A stretch of DNA of 64,000 nucleotides from Antarctobacter heliothermus (lineage in GTDB: Bacteria > Pseudomonadota > Alphaproteobacteria > Rhodobacterales > Rhodobacteraceae), in NCBI RefSeq assembly GCF_002237555.1, contig NZ_CP022540.1, forward strand, positions 3,663,001 through 3,727,000, in the 5' to 3' direction. The notes below the pieces were generated by a model. It was not told the origin of the DNA, ran no database searches, and worked only from the letters and a program-made list of their open reading frames with translations. Shown here one piece after another: positions 19,099-26,779 of the stretch. Numbering within the stretch: the stretch's first letter is position 1; each line of letters starts with the position of its first letter. The translations under genes and the position numbers were made by a program.

Positions 19099-19140
19099 GC
19101 TCGCGTTCCTTGCCCATTGGTATTTTGTTGTTGTGAGGTG

Positions 19141-19710
19141 TTACATCAACGCTTCGGCATCGATTCCAATTGTCATCGCCCCGATCGGCGTGCCGCTTTC
19201 CGGATCCGTGATCGTGACGGAGATCTGGGCCTGATAAGTCTGGCTGGATTCGTCAAATTCGATCTCGCCGAAATGTACGGCACCAGCGCCTTTGGGATAG
19301 GTTTCCTGAAACTTGGCCTCATCCCCTTGCCAATAGTCAGAGGTGGCACCCGAGGACGCCACGTTCAGCCCCTGTGCGTCCATGACAAAGACCTCTGTGA
19401 TCATGCCGCCGCTGGCGGCAATCTGTGTGCGCAGGAAATCGGCTGCGGCGTTTGTCAGCACCCCATCCACCATGTCAGAGCCGGTGCCGACCTCGGCACG
19501 CCAAGTCTTGTCCAGTGCATCGATCCGGACGGCGTCGTAGCCCTCGGTCAGGGTGTTCTGGACCGCAATCGCGTCAATGATCGTATCATCATGCGCCCAG
19601 GTCAGGATTTGGGTATCCACATAGGCCTGCATCGCGACGTGCGGTTCAACCGCCATGGCCGCCGGAGCCGCCACAATCAATGCCGTCGAAAGAAGAAAAG
19701 CGCGAGTCAT
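19141..19710 (-). CDS. Secreted cache-like sensor-domain protein paired with the chemoreceptor
   Basis: The product is 189 residues with a Sec signal peptide (MTRAFLLSTALIVAAPAAMA) and a mature part of about 169 residues. The mature domain contains TEVFVMDAQGLNVASS, DYWQGDEAKFQETYP and a C-terminal TIGIDAEAL, a pattern like a single cache (PDC-type) ligand-binding domain. It has no membrane anchor or output domain of its own. It lies directly upstream of the MCP gene, so it may act as a free periplasmic binding partner of that receptor. GGAG lies 7 nt before the ATG; a TTG one codon earlier is less likely. The fold call rests on motif resemblance only. Confidence 0.75.
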   Translation of the reverse strand: MTRAFLLSTALIVAAPAAMAVEPHVAMQAYVDTQILTWAHDDTIIDAIAVQNTLTEGYDAVRIDALDKTWRAEVGTGSDMVDGVLTNAAADFLRTQIAASGGMITEVFVMDAQGLNVASSGATSDYWQGDEAKFQETYPKGAGAVHFGEIEFDESSQTYQAQISVTITDPESGTPIGAMTIGIDAEALM

Positions 19711-20015
19711 CAAACATCTCCGGTGTTGGATTCGGGTGCTCGCACATTAAGCACGGCGCATTTATGCGCCCTTAACCGTCTGTAAAATTGAATTCATTTT
19801 CGCCACCAGAGCGAAAGCGACATGGCGTCGTTTTCGGCACAGACAAGACCTGATCTGTCGGGAACGCTGGCCCTCATGTGCTGGGAAAATGCTACCATCT
19901 CTTTGATCTTGCGCCAGATCGGCGCCCGACGCGGACGTGCGGCGCGTGGTCGGCCGGACCACGTTCGCTGCCTCTGACCTGCCTTTAAGCGTTCCCCCAA
20001 AAATGGACTCCGATC
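19711..20015. other. Divergent intergenic region with a dyad at 19755-19770
   Basis: This region separates the minus-strand chemoreceptor pair from the plus-strand mttB-like gene. It holds a near-perfect inverted repeat (GGCGCA, TTTA, TGCGCC) at 19755-19770, itself flanked by TTAAG (19747-19751) and CTTAA (19771-19775). With no T-run beside it, an operator is more likely than a terminator. No credible gene is visible in the rest. Confidence 0.55.
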
Positions 20016-21554
20016 ATGACCGCACCCCTCTCCCGCCGTAGCGGTGGCCGCGCCGCCCGTGTCGCCTCTCGCGCAGCCGCCCTTTCCGATGACATTCGCC
20101 CCGTTCGCCCCGGCATGACCGGCGGAAAATTCCGGCCGCTGACCGACGCTCAGGTCGACCGGATACATGCTACCGCTCTGCTGGCGCTGGATGAGATCGG
20201 CCTTGCAGATGCGCCTACATCCGGAATCGAGATCATGACCGCTGCCGGTGCCCGGCTGGGGGATGACGGGCGGCTGCGGTTCTCACCCGCGCTTGTCGAG
20301 GATATGCTGGCCAAGGCGTGCCGCGATCTGACGCTGTGTGGCCGCGACCCGCGATTTGACATGGATCTGTCGGGCCAGCGCGTTCACTACGGCACTGCGG
20401 GTGCTGCTGTACACATGGTCGATGTTGCCGGGCGCGCCTACCGCGAAAGCACCGTGCAGGATCTGCACGACGCCGCGCGGATTGCACATGTGCTGGACAA
20501 TATCCATTTTCTGCAACGGCCTATGGTGGCCCGCGACATCACCGACAACCGTGAGATGGACCTGAACACCATCTACGCCTGCTGCGCCGGCACAACCAAA
20601 CATGTCGGCACCTCTTTTTCCGACCCCTCCCATGTGGCTGAGGGACTGGAACTGTTGCACCTGATCGCAGGTGGCGAGGACGCATGGCGCGCGCGACCGT
20701 TCGTGTCGAACTCCAACTGTTTTGTCGTGCCGCCGATGAAATTCGCCACCGAAAGCTGTGAGACTATGGAGTCGTGTATTCGCGGCGGCATGCCGGTGTT
20801 GTTGCTGAGCGCGGGCATGGCAGGCGCCACTGCGCCCTCTACCATCGCGGGGGCTATCGTGCAGGCGGTGGCCGAATGTCTGGCTGGCGTGGTCTATGTG
20901 AACGCAATGAAACCGGGCCATCCCGCAATTTTTGGCACCTGGCCTTTTGGCTTGGACCTGCGGTCCGGGGCCATGACCGTCGGATCGGGCGAACAGGCGC
21001 TGTTGTCCTCGGGCTGTGCTCAGATGCACGCCTTTTACGGTTTGCCCGGCGGCGCCACGGGCGGGGCATCGGATTCCAAACTGCCGGACATGCAGGCCGG
21101 GTGGGAGCAGATGTGCACAAACGTCATGGCCGGGCTGTCGGGCCTGAACATGGTCTACGAGGCGGCAGGGATGCATGCCTCACTGCTGGGGTTTTGCCAC
21201 GAAAGCCTGATCCTTGGCGACGACCTGATCGGTCAGGCGTTGCGCTGCGTGCGCGGGATTGAGGTCGACGACGAAACACTTGCACTGGAGCAAATGCGCG
21301 ATGTCTGCCTGAACGGACCGGGCCACTACCTTGGCACCGACGCGACGCTGGGCCGGATGCAGCGCGATCACGTCTATCCCAAACTGGGCAACCGCAGTTC
21401 CCCCAAGGAATGGGAGGAAAAGGAGAAACCCGATCTGCTGGTGAACGCAACAGCCCGCAAAGACGCGATCCTGAACAGCCGTAGCGCGGCACGGTTCGAT
21501 CCCGCAACTGACGCAGCGATCCGGGCCCGGTTCAACATCCACCTGCCCGCCTGA
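20016..21554 (+). CDS. MttB-family (trimethylamine methyltransferase-like) corrinoid methyltransferase, non-pyrrolysine type
   Basis: The 512-residue product belongs to the MttB superfamily (segments PGMTGGKFRPL, GTAGAAVHMVD, SNSNCFVVPPMK and YGLPGGATGGASDSKLPD). Archetypal MttB has an in-frame UAG decoded as pyrrolysine at the active site. Here the frame is continuous with no stop, so this is a non-Pyl member. Characterised non-Pyl relatives demethylate quaternary amines such as glycine betaine and pass the methyl group to a corrinoid protein. The true substrate cannot be read from the sequence. No corrinoid protein gene is adjacent, but a corrinoid-activator homologue lies at 43464-45503. 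The gene stands alone, 133 bp before an SMR gene. Confidence 0.88.
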   Translation: MTAPLSRRSGGRAARVASRAAALSDDIRPVRPGMTGGKFRPLTDAQVDRIHATALLALDEIGLADAPTSGIEIMTAAGARLGDDGRLRFSPALVEDMLAKACRDLTLCGRDPRFDMDLSGQRVHYGTAGAAVHMVDVAGRAYRESTVQDLHDAARIAHVLDNIHFLQRPMVARDITDNREMDLNTIYACCAGTTKHVGTSFSDPSHVAEGLELLHLIAGGEDAWRARPFVSNSNCFVVPPMKFATESCETMESCIRGGMPVLLLSAGMAGATAPSTIAGAIVQAVAECLAGVVYVNAMKPGHPAIFGTWPFGLDLRSGAMTVGSGEQALLSSGCAQMHAFYGLPGGATGGASDSKLPDMQAGWEQMCTNVMAGLSGLNMVYEAAGMHASLLGFCHESLILGDDLIGQALRCVRGIEVDDETLALEQMRDVCLNGPGHYLGTDATLGRMQRDHVYPKLGNRSSPKEWEEKEKPDLLVNATARKDAILNSRSAARFDPATDAAIRARFNIHLPA

Positions 21555-21687
21555 TACCGCGCCCCCGCACAGGGATGCAGAGCCCCTGTCCGCGCCGTGC
21601 CCCGGCCAGGCCTGTATCTTGCGACCGGGACCGGGCCGTGGCATCGGTGCAAACGCGCACCGTTTACCGAGTAGTCCGGAGAGTTAG

Positions 21688-22017
21688 ATGCCTTACTTGA
21701 TCCTTGCCTTTGCCGTGCTGGCCGAAACCATCGGCACCACCGCGTTGCAGGCCAGCCAACAGTTCACAAAGGTGGGGCCGACGATCATCGTGATCCTTGC
21801 TTATGGCGCGGCGTTCTACCTGTTGGGGATCGCGTTGAAGTATTTTCCCGTCGGCATTGCCTATGCCATCTGGTCGGGGCTTGGGATTGTCCTGATCGCG
21901 GCCATCGGTCTGGTGGTTTTCGGCCAAAAGCTGGATCTGGCCGCCGTCCTCGGGATGGGTCTCATTCTAACCGGAATTCTGGTCATCCACCTGTTTTCAG
22001 ATACGTCACCGCACTAA
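21688..22017 (+). CDS. Small multidrug resistance (SMR) family transporter
   Basis: The product is 109 residues with four predicted membrane helices. The essential membrane glutamate is Glu13 in VLAETIGTTAL, and the conserved YAIWSGLG segment follows in helix 3. This matches EmrE/QacE-type proton-coupled exporters of quaternary ammonium and other cationic compounds, which act as dimers in the inner membrane. The start is preceded by CCGGAGAGTTAG. It follows the MttB-like gene on the same strand, which could hint at quaternary amine handling, although the 133-bp gap leaves co-transcription open. Confidence 0.93.
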   Translation: MPYLILAFAVLAETIGTTALQASQQFTKVGPTIIVILAYGAAFYLLGIALKYFPVGIAYAIWSGLGIVLIAAIGLVVFGQKLDLAAVLGMGLILTGILVIHLFSDTSPH

Positions 22018-22031
22018 TCAGTGAGACCCAC

Positions 22032-22064
22032 AAAAAATCCCCCCGGAGCGCATGCTCCGGGGGG
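22032..22064 (-). terminator. Rho-independent terminator of the outer-membrane protein gene
   Basis: An 11-bp stem (22039-22049 with 22054-22064, CCCCCCGGAGC paired with GCTCCGGGGGG) and a GCAT tetraloop are followed on the minus strand by ATTTTTTG. It lies 30 bp beyond the stop of the minus-strand barrel gene and just after the SMR stop, where it may also slow opposing transcription. Confidence 0.88.
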
Positions 22065-22093
22065 ACGGTGCCCTTCCGCTAAATGGGGGGACA

Positions 22094-22678
22094 TCAGAAG
22101 CGGAAAGACGCCCGCAACGAGAAGGTCTGCGCGTCGACGTCAACGCCCGATCCACCAACATCGTCAAAGCTGTGTGCCAGCGCCTCACCACCGATCGAGA
22201 CACGGTCGTTCACACGGTACTCTAGACCAACGCCACCCACGGGGCCGGTTGCATCACCCAGTGCGGTGTCGATCCGCGCGACACCGGCCGTGCCGTACAG
22301 CAAAGATTGGCCCATTTCGTAGCCAACCCGACCCTTGAGTCGCATCACGTTGTCCACGTCCACGCCACCAAGATCATAGTCATCGCCGGCCTGATATTCG
22401 AACTCGCCACCCACGACGACCTTGCCAAAGTCATAATCATAGCCGGTATGCAGGCCAAAAATGGTGCCGTTGTTCGAGGTGCCGGCACCTTGGGCGTTCA
22501 TATTGCCCAGCGACAGACCGCCATAGAGGCCGGTCCAGTCGACACCGATCGGTGCAACTGGCACGATGGGGGCTGCGGGCACAACCTCGACCGGTGTGTC
22601 GTCCAGGCTGCCGGCAAGAACCGGGGCCGCTCCAAGGGTTGCCGTCGCTGCAACAAGGGCAAAAATGCTCGATTTCAT
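22094..22678 (-). CDS. Outer-membrane beta-barrel protein (Omp25/31-like small porin family)
   Basis: The product is 194 residues with a signal peptide (MKSSIFALVAATATLGAAPVLA), a proline-rich linker (VEVVPAAPIVPVAPIG) and a compact barrel of about 150 residues ending in ASFRF. The terminal Phe is the usual outer-membrane assembly signal. WTGLYGGLSLG at the barrel start is typical of alphaproteobacterial Omp25/Omp31-type proteins. The ATG at 22678 follows GAAGGAGA, so I chose it over the in-frame start at 22702. It is monocistronic with its own terminator. Between it and the divergent typA lie about 310 bp in which I see no gene. Confidence 0.88.
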   Translation of the reverse strand: MKSSIFALVAATATLGAAPVLAGSLDDTPVEVVPAAPIVPVAPIGVDWTGLYGGLSLGNMNAQGAGTSNNGTIFGLHTGYDYDFGKVVVGGEFEYQAGDDYDLGGVDVDNVMRLKGRVGYEMGQSLLYGTAGVARIDTALGDATGPVGGVGLEYRVNDRVSIGGEALAHSFDDVGGSGVDVDAQTFSLRASFRF

Positions 22679-22988
22679 GACTGTCTCCTTCTCTGGTTCC
22701 AAACGCCGCTCTTGAGGCAGCGCGTCATCGCAATCGGATGTATCCGTCCGTCATGCCCTTTCAACGGATGGGATCGCGACTTGTTCCGTTTGTCCTGCCA
22801 ATTAACGCTCGACCGGCCAAAGGCCGCTGAGGACAGCCAATCCTCCGGCAAAAGCCCGCCGGTTCCCTCCGAAGCTCTCGCAACCGTGACCTGTTCCACC
22901 CTTGCAACAGACTTGCGGCAAAACGGCTCTGGCCTTTTTGCCGCGTCCCGGCTACGCCCGCGCCAACTCCGGACAAAGGAAACGTCTA

Positions 22989-24806
22989 ATGGATTTGCGC
23001 AACGTCGCGATCATCGCCCACGTCGACCACGGCAAAACAACACTGGTCGACGAGCTGCTGAAACAATCCGGCGCCTTCCGCGCCAATCAGGCCGTGGCCG
23101 AACGAGCCATGGATTCCAACGACCTTGAACGCGAACGCGGGATCACCATCCTTGCCAAGGCGACGAGCGTCGAATGGAAAGGCAAACGCATCAACATCGT
23201 GGATACCCCCGGCCACGCCGATTTCGGCGCCGAGGTGGAACGCATCCTATCGATGGTGGATGGGGTTGTCCTTTTGGTCGATGCCGCCGAAGGCCCGATG
23301 CCGCAGACCAAGTTCGTCACCTCCAAGGCGCTGGCGCTGGGCCTGCGCCCGATCGTCGTGCTCAACAAGGTCGACAAGCCGGACGCGGAACCGGACCGCG
23401 CGCTGGATGAGGTGTTCGACCTTTTCTCGAACCTCGACGCGGATGAAGATCAGCTTGATTTCCCGCACCTATACGCCTCTGGCCGCTCTGGCTGGTGCGA
23501 TGCAGAACTGGACGGCCCCCGCAAGAACCTTGATGCGCTGTTCAACCTGATCGTGAACCACGTCCCTGCCCCCAAGCAGGTCAAACAGGTCGACGATGAT
23601 TTCCGGATGCTGGCCGTGACGCTGGGTGCCGATCCCTTTGTCGGTCGCCTGCTGACCGGGCGCATGGAATCCGGTCGCGTCAAGGTGGGCCAGACCGTGC
23701 AGGCCCTGTCGCGCATCGGTCAAAAGATCGAACAGTTCCGCGTCACCAAGATTCAGGCGTTCCGGGGCCTGAATCTGCAAGACATCGACGAGGCCGAAGC
23801 CGGCGATATTATCAGCCTCGCGGGCATGACCAAGGCAACAGTGGCCGACACGCTCTGCGCGCTGGCCGTCGATGAACCGCTGGAAGCGCAGCCCATCGAC
23901 CCGCCGACCATCACAGTCACCTTCGGCATCAACGACAGCCCGCTGGCTGGTCGTGACGGCAAAAAGGTCCAGTCCCGCGTGATCCGCGACCGACTGTACA
24001 AAGAAGCCGAAACAAACGTCGCCATCCGCATTAAGGACACTCCCGGCGGCGAGGCCTTTGAGGTCTCCGGTCGTGGCGAACTCCAAATGGGCGTGTTGAT
24101 CGAAAACATGCGCCGCGAAGGGTTTGAACTGTCGATCTCACGACCGCAGGTGATCCTGCGCGAAGAAGACGGCAAGACGCTGGAACCCGTCGAAGAGGCT
24201 ACAATCGACGTGGATGACGAATATTCTGGCGCAGTCATTGAAAAGCTGACCGGCACCCGCAAGGGTGAGTTGGTCGAGATGCGCCCCGCTGGCGCTGGCA
24301 AGACGCGCATCATTGCGCATGTGCCGTCACGCGGGCTGATCGGTTATCACGGCGAGTTCCTGACCGACACACGCGGCACAGGCGTTCTGAACCGCGTCTT
24401 TCACGGCTGGACCCCGCACAAGGGGCCGATTCCAGGCCGCCGCGCTGGCGTTCTAATCTCCATGGAATCTGGCGAAGCTGTCGCCTACGCGCTTTGGAAC
24501 CTCGAAGATCGCGGCAGAATGATGATCGGCGCGCAGACCCAGATCTATCAGGGCATGATCATCGGCGAACACAGCCGCGAGAACGATCTTGAGGTGAACC
24601 CGCTCAAGGGCAAGAAACTGACCAACGTGCGCGCCAGCGGCACCGATGAGGCAGTTCGACTGACTACGCCGATCACCCTCTCGCTAGAAGAGGCCATCGC
24701 CTATATCAACGACGATGAACTGGTAGAGGTCACGCCAAACGCGATCCGCCTGCGCAAACGCTATCTTGACCCGCATGAGCGCAAGCGTATGGCGCGGTCT
24801 ATCTAA
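22989..24806 (+). CDS. typA: Ribosome-associated GTPase TypA/BipA
   Basis: This 605-residue translational GTPase has G1 AHVDHGKTT (residues 10-18), a switch region ERERGITI, G3 DTPGHADFG and G4 NKVDKPDA. Domains II, III and V and the TypA C-terminal domain follow ([19 protein letters not shown]). BipA binds the 70S ribosome at a site like that of EF-G and aids 50S assembly and stress adaptation. The ATG at 22989 is preceded by AAAGGAAA and gives the family N-terminus [15 protein letters not shown]. The open frame upstream to 22902 has no family content. Confidence 0.97.
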   Translation: MDLRNVAIIAHVDHGKTTLVDELLKQSGAFRANQAVAERAMDSNDLERERGITILAKATSVEWKGKRINIVDTPGHADFGAEVERILSMVDGVVLLVDAAEGPMPQTKFVTSKALALGLRPIVVLNKVDKPDAEPDRALDEVFDLFSNLDADEDQLDFPHLYASGRSGWCDAELDGPRKNLDALFNLIVNHVPAPKQVKQVDDDFRMLAVTLGADPFVGRLLTGRMESGRVKVGQTVQALSRIGQKIEQFRVTKIQAFRGLNLQDIDEAEAGDIISLAGMTKATVADTLCALAVDEPLEAQPIDPPTITVTFGINDSPLAGRDGKKVQSRVIRDRLYKEAETNVAIRIKDTPGGEAFEVSGRGELQMGVLIENMRREGFELSISRPQVILREEDGKTLEPVEEATIDVDDEYSGAVIEKLTGTRKGELVEMRPAGAGKTRIIAHVPSRGLIGYHGEFLTDTRGTGVLNRVFHGWTPHKGPIPGRRAGVLISMESGEAVAYALWNLEDRGRMMIGAQTQIYQGMIIGEHSRENDLEVNPLKGKKLTNVRASGTDEAVRLTTPITLSLEEAIAYINDDELVEVTPNAIRLRKRYLDPHERKRMARSI

Positions 24807-25360
24807 GGGATTTTGGTCCGTAGGGCGCGTATTGCCGGATCCGCAATGGCAACATGTGTTGCAGTTGCGGCGTCCGCGCAGGTGCCCTGCGACAACGAAC
24901 TGAAGTCGGTGAGGACAGCGACGCAGCAGACCTTGTTCCACATGTCTGCTGCGTTTCGCACAGGGCCACCGCTGATACCCGCGATAAACACTTGCCTAGC
25001 CGCGTAAGCATTTGGAACTTTGCAAGAGATCCTCAGGGAGTACTTGGGTCTATTTCATTGCGCCTAGACAGGCATTGAGGCGTTGACCCCGATTATGTCT
25101 CTGCGGATCGAACCGGACTGACTGTAAGCCTGGCGTCCTCTCGGTGTTCTTTTCGAAAACTATGTCATCCCGAAAGGCTCATGCGCGTTATGTCGGAACG
25201 CCGTAACGGGAAAGGTTCGCGCTCAGCGCATGTGGGCATCCGAACCAGCGCTAAGATCGCTGCGTCTGAATCGATGGCATTCAAGACATCAACATTGTGT
25301 TTCGGAGAAAACGGTACCGACCAATTCGCCCCTTTTCGCCAAACCCATCCATCGGGTTGA
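24807..25360. other. Gene-poor region after typA
   Basis: I find no gene I can support in about 550 bp. Short frames exist, such as a 62-residue minus-strand frame at 24803-24991 ending [13 protein letters not shown] and a plus-strand frame over the same DNA. Neither matches a family I know or has a good ribosome binding site. A near-palindrome ATTGCCGGATCCGCAAT occurs at 24830-24846 without a T-run. The region could hold a small RNA or gene remnant. Confidence 0.5.
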
Positions 25361-25399
25361 AAAAGAAAAAAGGCGCGAAGTGGCAGACCCCGCGCCTTT
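25361..25399 (-). terminator. Rho-independent terminator of the small secreted protein gene
   Basis: The 9-bp arms AAAGGCGCG (25369-25377) and CGCGCCTTT (25391-25399) enclose a 13-nt loop. On the minus strand the stem is followed by TTTCTTTTTC. It starts 21 bp after the stop of the 88-residue secreted protein gene. Confidence 0.85.
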
Positions 25400-25419
25400 C
25401 TTATTTCGATGCGCGCAAA

Positions 25420-25686
25420 TTACTTGCAGGCCGCTTTCTTGGCTACATAGTAGCCTTCTTTGACCATGTGCTTCGACTCTTTGTAGACAGCCGGGTAATG
25501 GACCTTGATCATCTGGCCATTCTTGTATTCCCACTCGGTGTGGGACGCCATGATCAGGTGCTGTTTGTAGCCATACTTGGCTGGAACCCAGACTTTGTCG
25601 TAGCAGGCAACGACGTTGCCTTCCCACGCCATTGCGGGTGCAGCAAAGGACGCTGCCAGAAGTGCGCCGGCAAGAACTTTTTTCAT
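25420..25686 (-). CDS. Small secreted protein of unknown function
   Basis: The product is 88 residues with a clear signal peptide (MKKVLAGALLAASFAAPAMA). The mature 68 residues begin WEGNVVACYDKVWVPAKYG and are rich in Tyr, Trp and Lys, with two Cys (in VACYDK and at the second last residue) that could form a disulfide. I do not recognise the family. GGGAGAAAG lies just before the ATG at 25686, and a strong terminator follows the gene, so it is a real single-gene unit. An in-frame start at 25719 would hide the signal peptide behind 11 extra residues and is less likely. Confidence 0.82.
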   Translation of the reverse strand: MKKVLAGALLAASFAAPAMAWEGNVVACYDKVWVPAKYGYKQHLIMASHTEWEYKNGQMIKVHYPAVYKESKHMVKEGYYVAKKAACK

Positions 25687-26447
25687 TAACTTTCTCCCAA
25701 GAAAATTGAAGGTATCCAAACTCTAGCCAAGAAATTCGGGGAGGCGCGACAGGAATTCCTGACTTGGCAGAGCAAAATTCCACAAACCACCCATTTTCCA
25801 TTCGAAATCAGGGATTCTGTGGTGGAGGTGCCATAGTTTTGCAACGGTCCAGCCAGAACCGACGCGCGAGAATTTTTCTGTATCGGGAACAGTTCTCGGA
25901 ATCGAAAAATTTAACGGCTCAACCAAACACTTGGCCGCAATGTCGCACGAATCAGTTTTCTCCCAAAGCCCGCGAAAATACCGCGGCAGGAGACCGCTCA
26001 AATCGAATGAATCGCGGGCAAAAAGGTGCCGATGTCCTTTCCAAGGCCCGGCGCGATGGCATTGTCAGACGCGAAGCATCCAGCCCGTAAAGGCGATCAG
26101 CCTGAACAGTTGCGCCCACACACAACCTCAGAACCCGATGCCCTGTCCATCCGTGCACAAGGTGCGCACAGGGCAGAGATTAACTGCCAGAAAATTCGGT
26201 CCGCAGGCCAAATTCTCTACGCGCGGTCAAACTGATACTTGAAACATCTGATGTCGGCGAAGCACGTCCATCAAGGAGACCACAACGCCCGACAGCACCT
26301 TCGCAGTCGGCCTGTTGCTCTGGATCAGCAGACCTCTTGAATGCCAGAAAGTCCTTGGTCGCCGGTCAAGCCATCAAATGTGACCAAAGCATCTTTGACC
26401 GCAACCAACTGCGCTGTGCACGCGGGTCGCAGGCCGATCAGTCTACC
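25687..26447. other. Gene-poor, relatively AT-rich region
   Basis: About 760 bp lie between two minus-strand genes. The part from 25690 to 26000 is richer in A and T than neighbouring DNA and should contain the promoter of the small secreted protein gene. Frames of 60-108 codons overlap on both strands, but none has a recognisable domain or a convincing start. I cannot rule out gene remnants or a small RNA. Confidence 0.5.
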
Positions 26448-26475
26448 TGCGCCGATCCGGCAAAGGACCGGCGCA
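26448..26475 (-). terminator. Possible hairpin terminator of the alaS operon
   Basis: Arms TGCGCCG (26448-26454) and CGGCGCA (26469-26475) extend inward with one mismatch and three more pairs. The hairpin sits 15 bp beyond the stop of the DUF1330 gene. It lacks a T-run on the minus strand, so the terminator reading is weak. Confidence 0.35.
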
Positions 26476-26490
26476 AGTCGGCCAATGGCT

Positions 26491-26778
26491 TTACTCGGTG
26501 ATCTCGACCACCATCAGCTCACGTTCAGAGGCGCCACGCGCATGGCTCAGTGCCTCCTGATACGCATCGGACTGATAGCACTCCACAGCCGCCTCGACCG
26601 ACGGAAACTGGGCCACAACGTTGCGCGGGCGTTCCTTGCCCTCAAGTTGCACATACCGTCCGCCACGCGCGACAAAGACCCCGCCATGGTCGGCAATGGC
26701 CGGCCCCGCCAGTTCGGCGTATCTGCCGTAGGCCTCGGTGTCGGTTACAGTTACATGTGCTATCCAGAGTGCTGGCAT
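26491..26778 (-). CDS. DUF1330 family small protein
   Basis: This 95-residue ferredoxin-like-fold protein starts MPALWIAHVTVTD and contains YGRYAELAGPAIADHGGVF and a C-terminal ERELMVVEI, the usual DUF1330 pattern (dimeric alpha-beta barrel). The family has no established function. The ATG at 26778 lies one base after the alaS stop (TAAGATG), and AGGGA inside the alaS tail serves as its ribosome binding site. It is therefore translated from the alaS message. An earlier in-frame start at 26793 would sit inside alaS and seems less likely. Confidence 0.85.
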   Translation of the reverse strand: MPALWIAHVTVTDTEAYGRYAELAGPAIADHGGVFVARGGRYVQLEGKERPRNVVAQFPSVEAAVECYQSDAYQEALSHARGASERELMVVEITE

Positions 26779-26779
26779 C

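Noticed and set aside
24803..25011. Short frames on both strands after typA
   Set aside because: They overlap one another, match nothing I recognise and lack convincing starts; they may be remnants but I cannot support a gene.
25723..26242. Overlapping frames of 92-108 codons between the small secreted protein and the DUF1330 gene
   Set aside because: No domain, mixed composition and no ribosome binding site; more likely promoter or spacer DNA.
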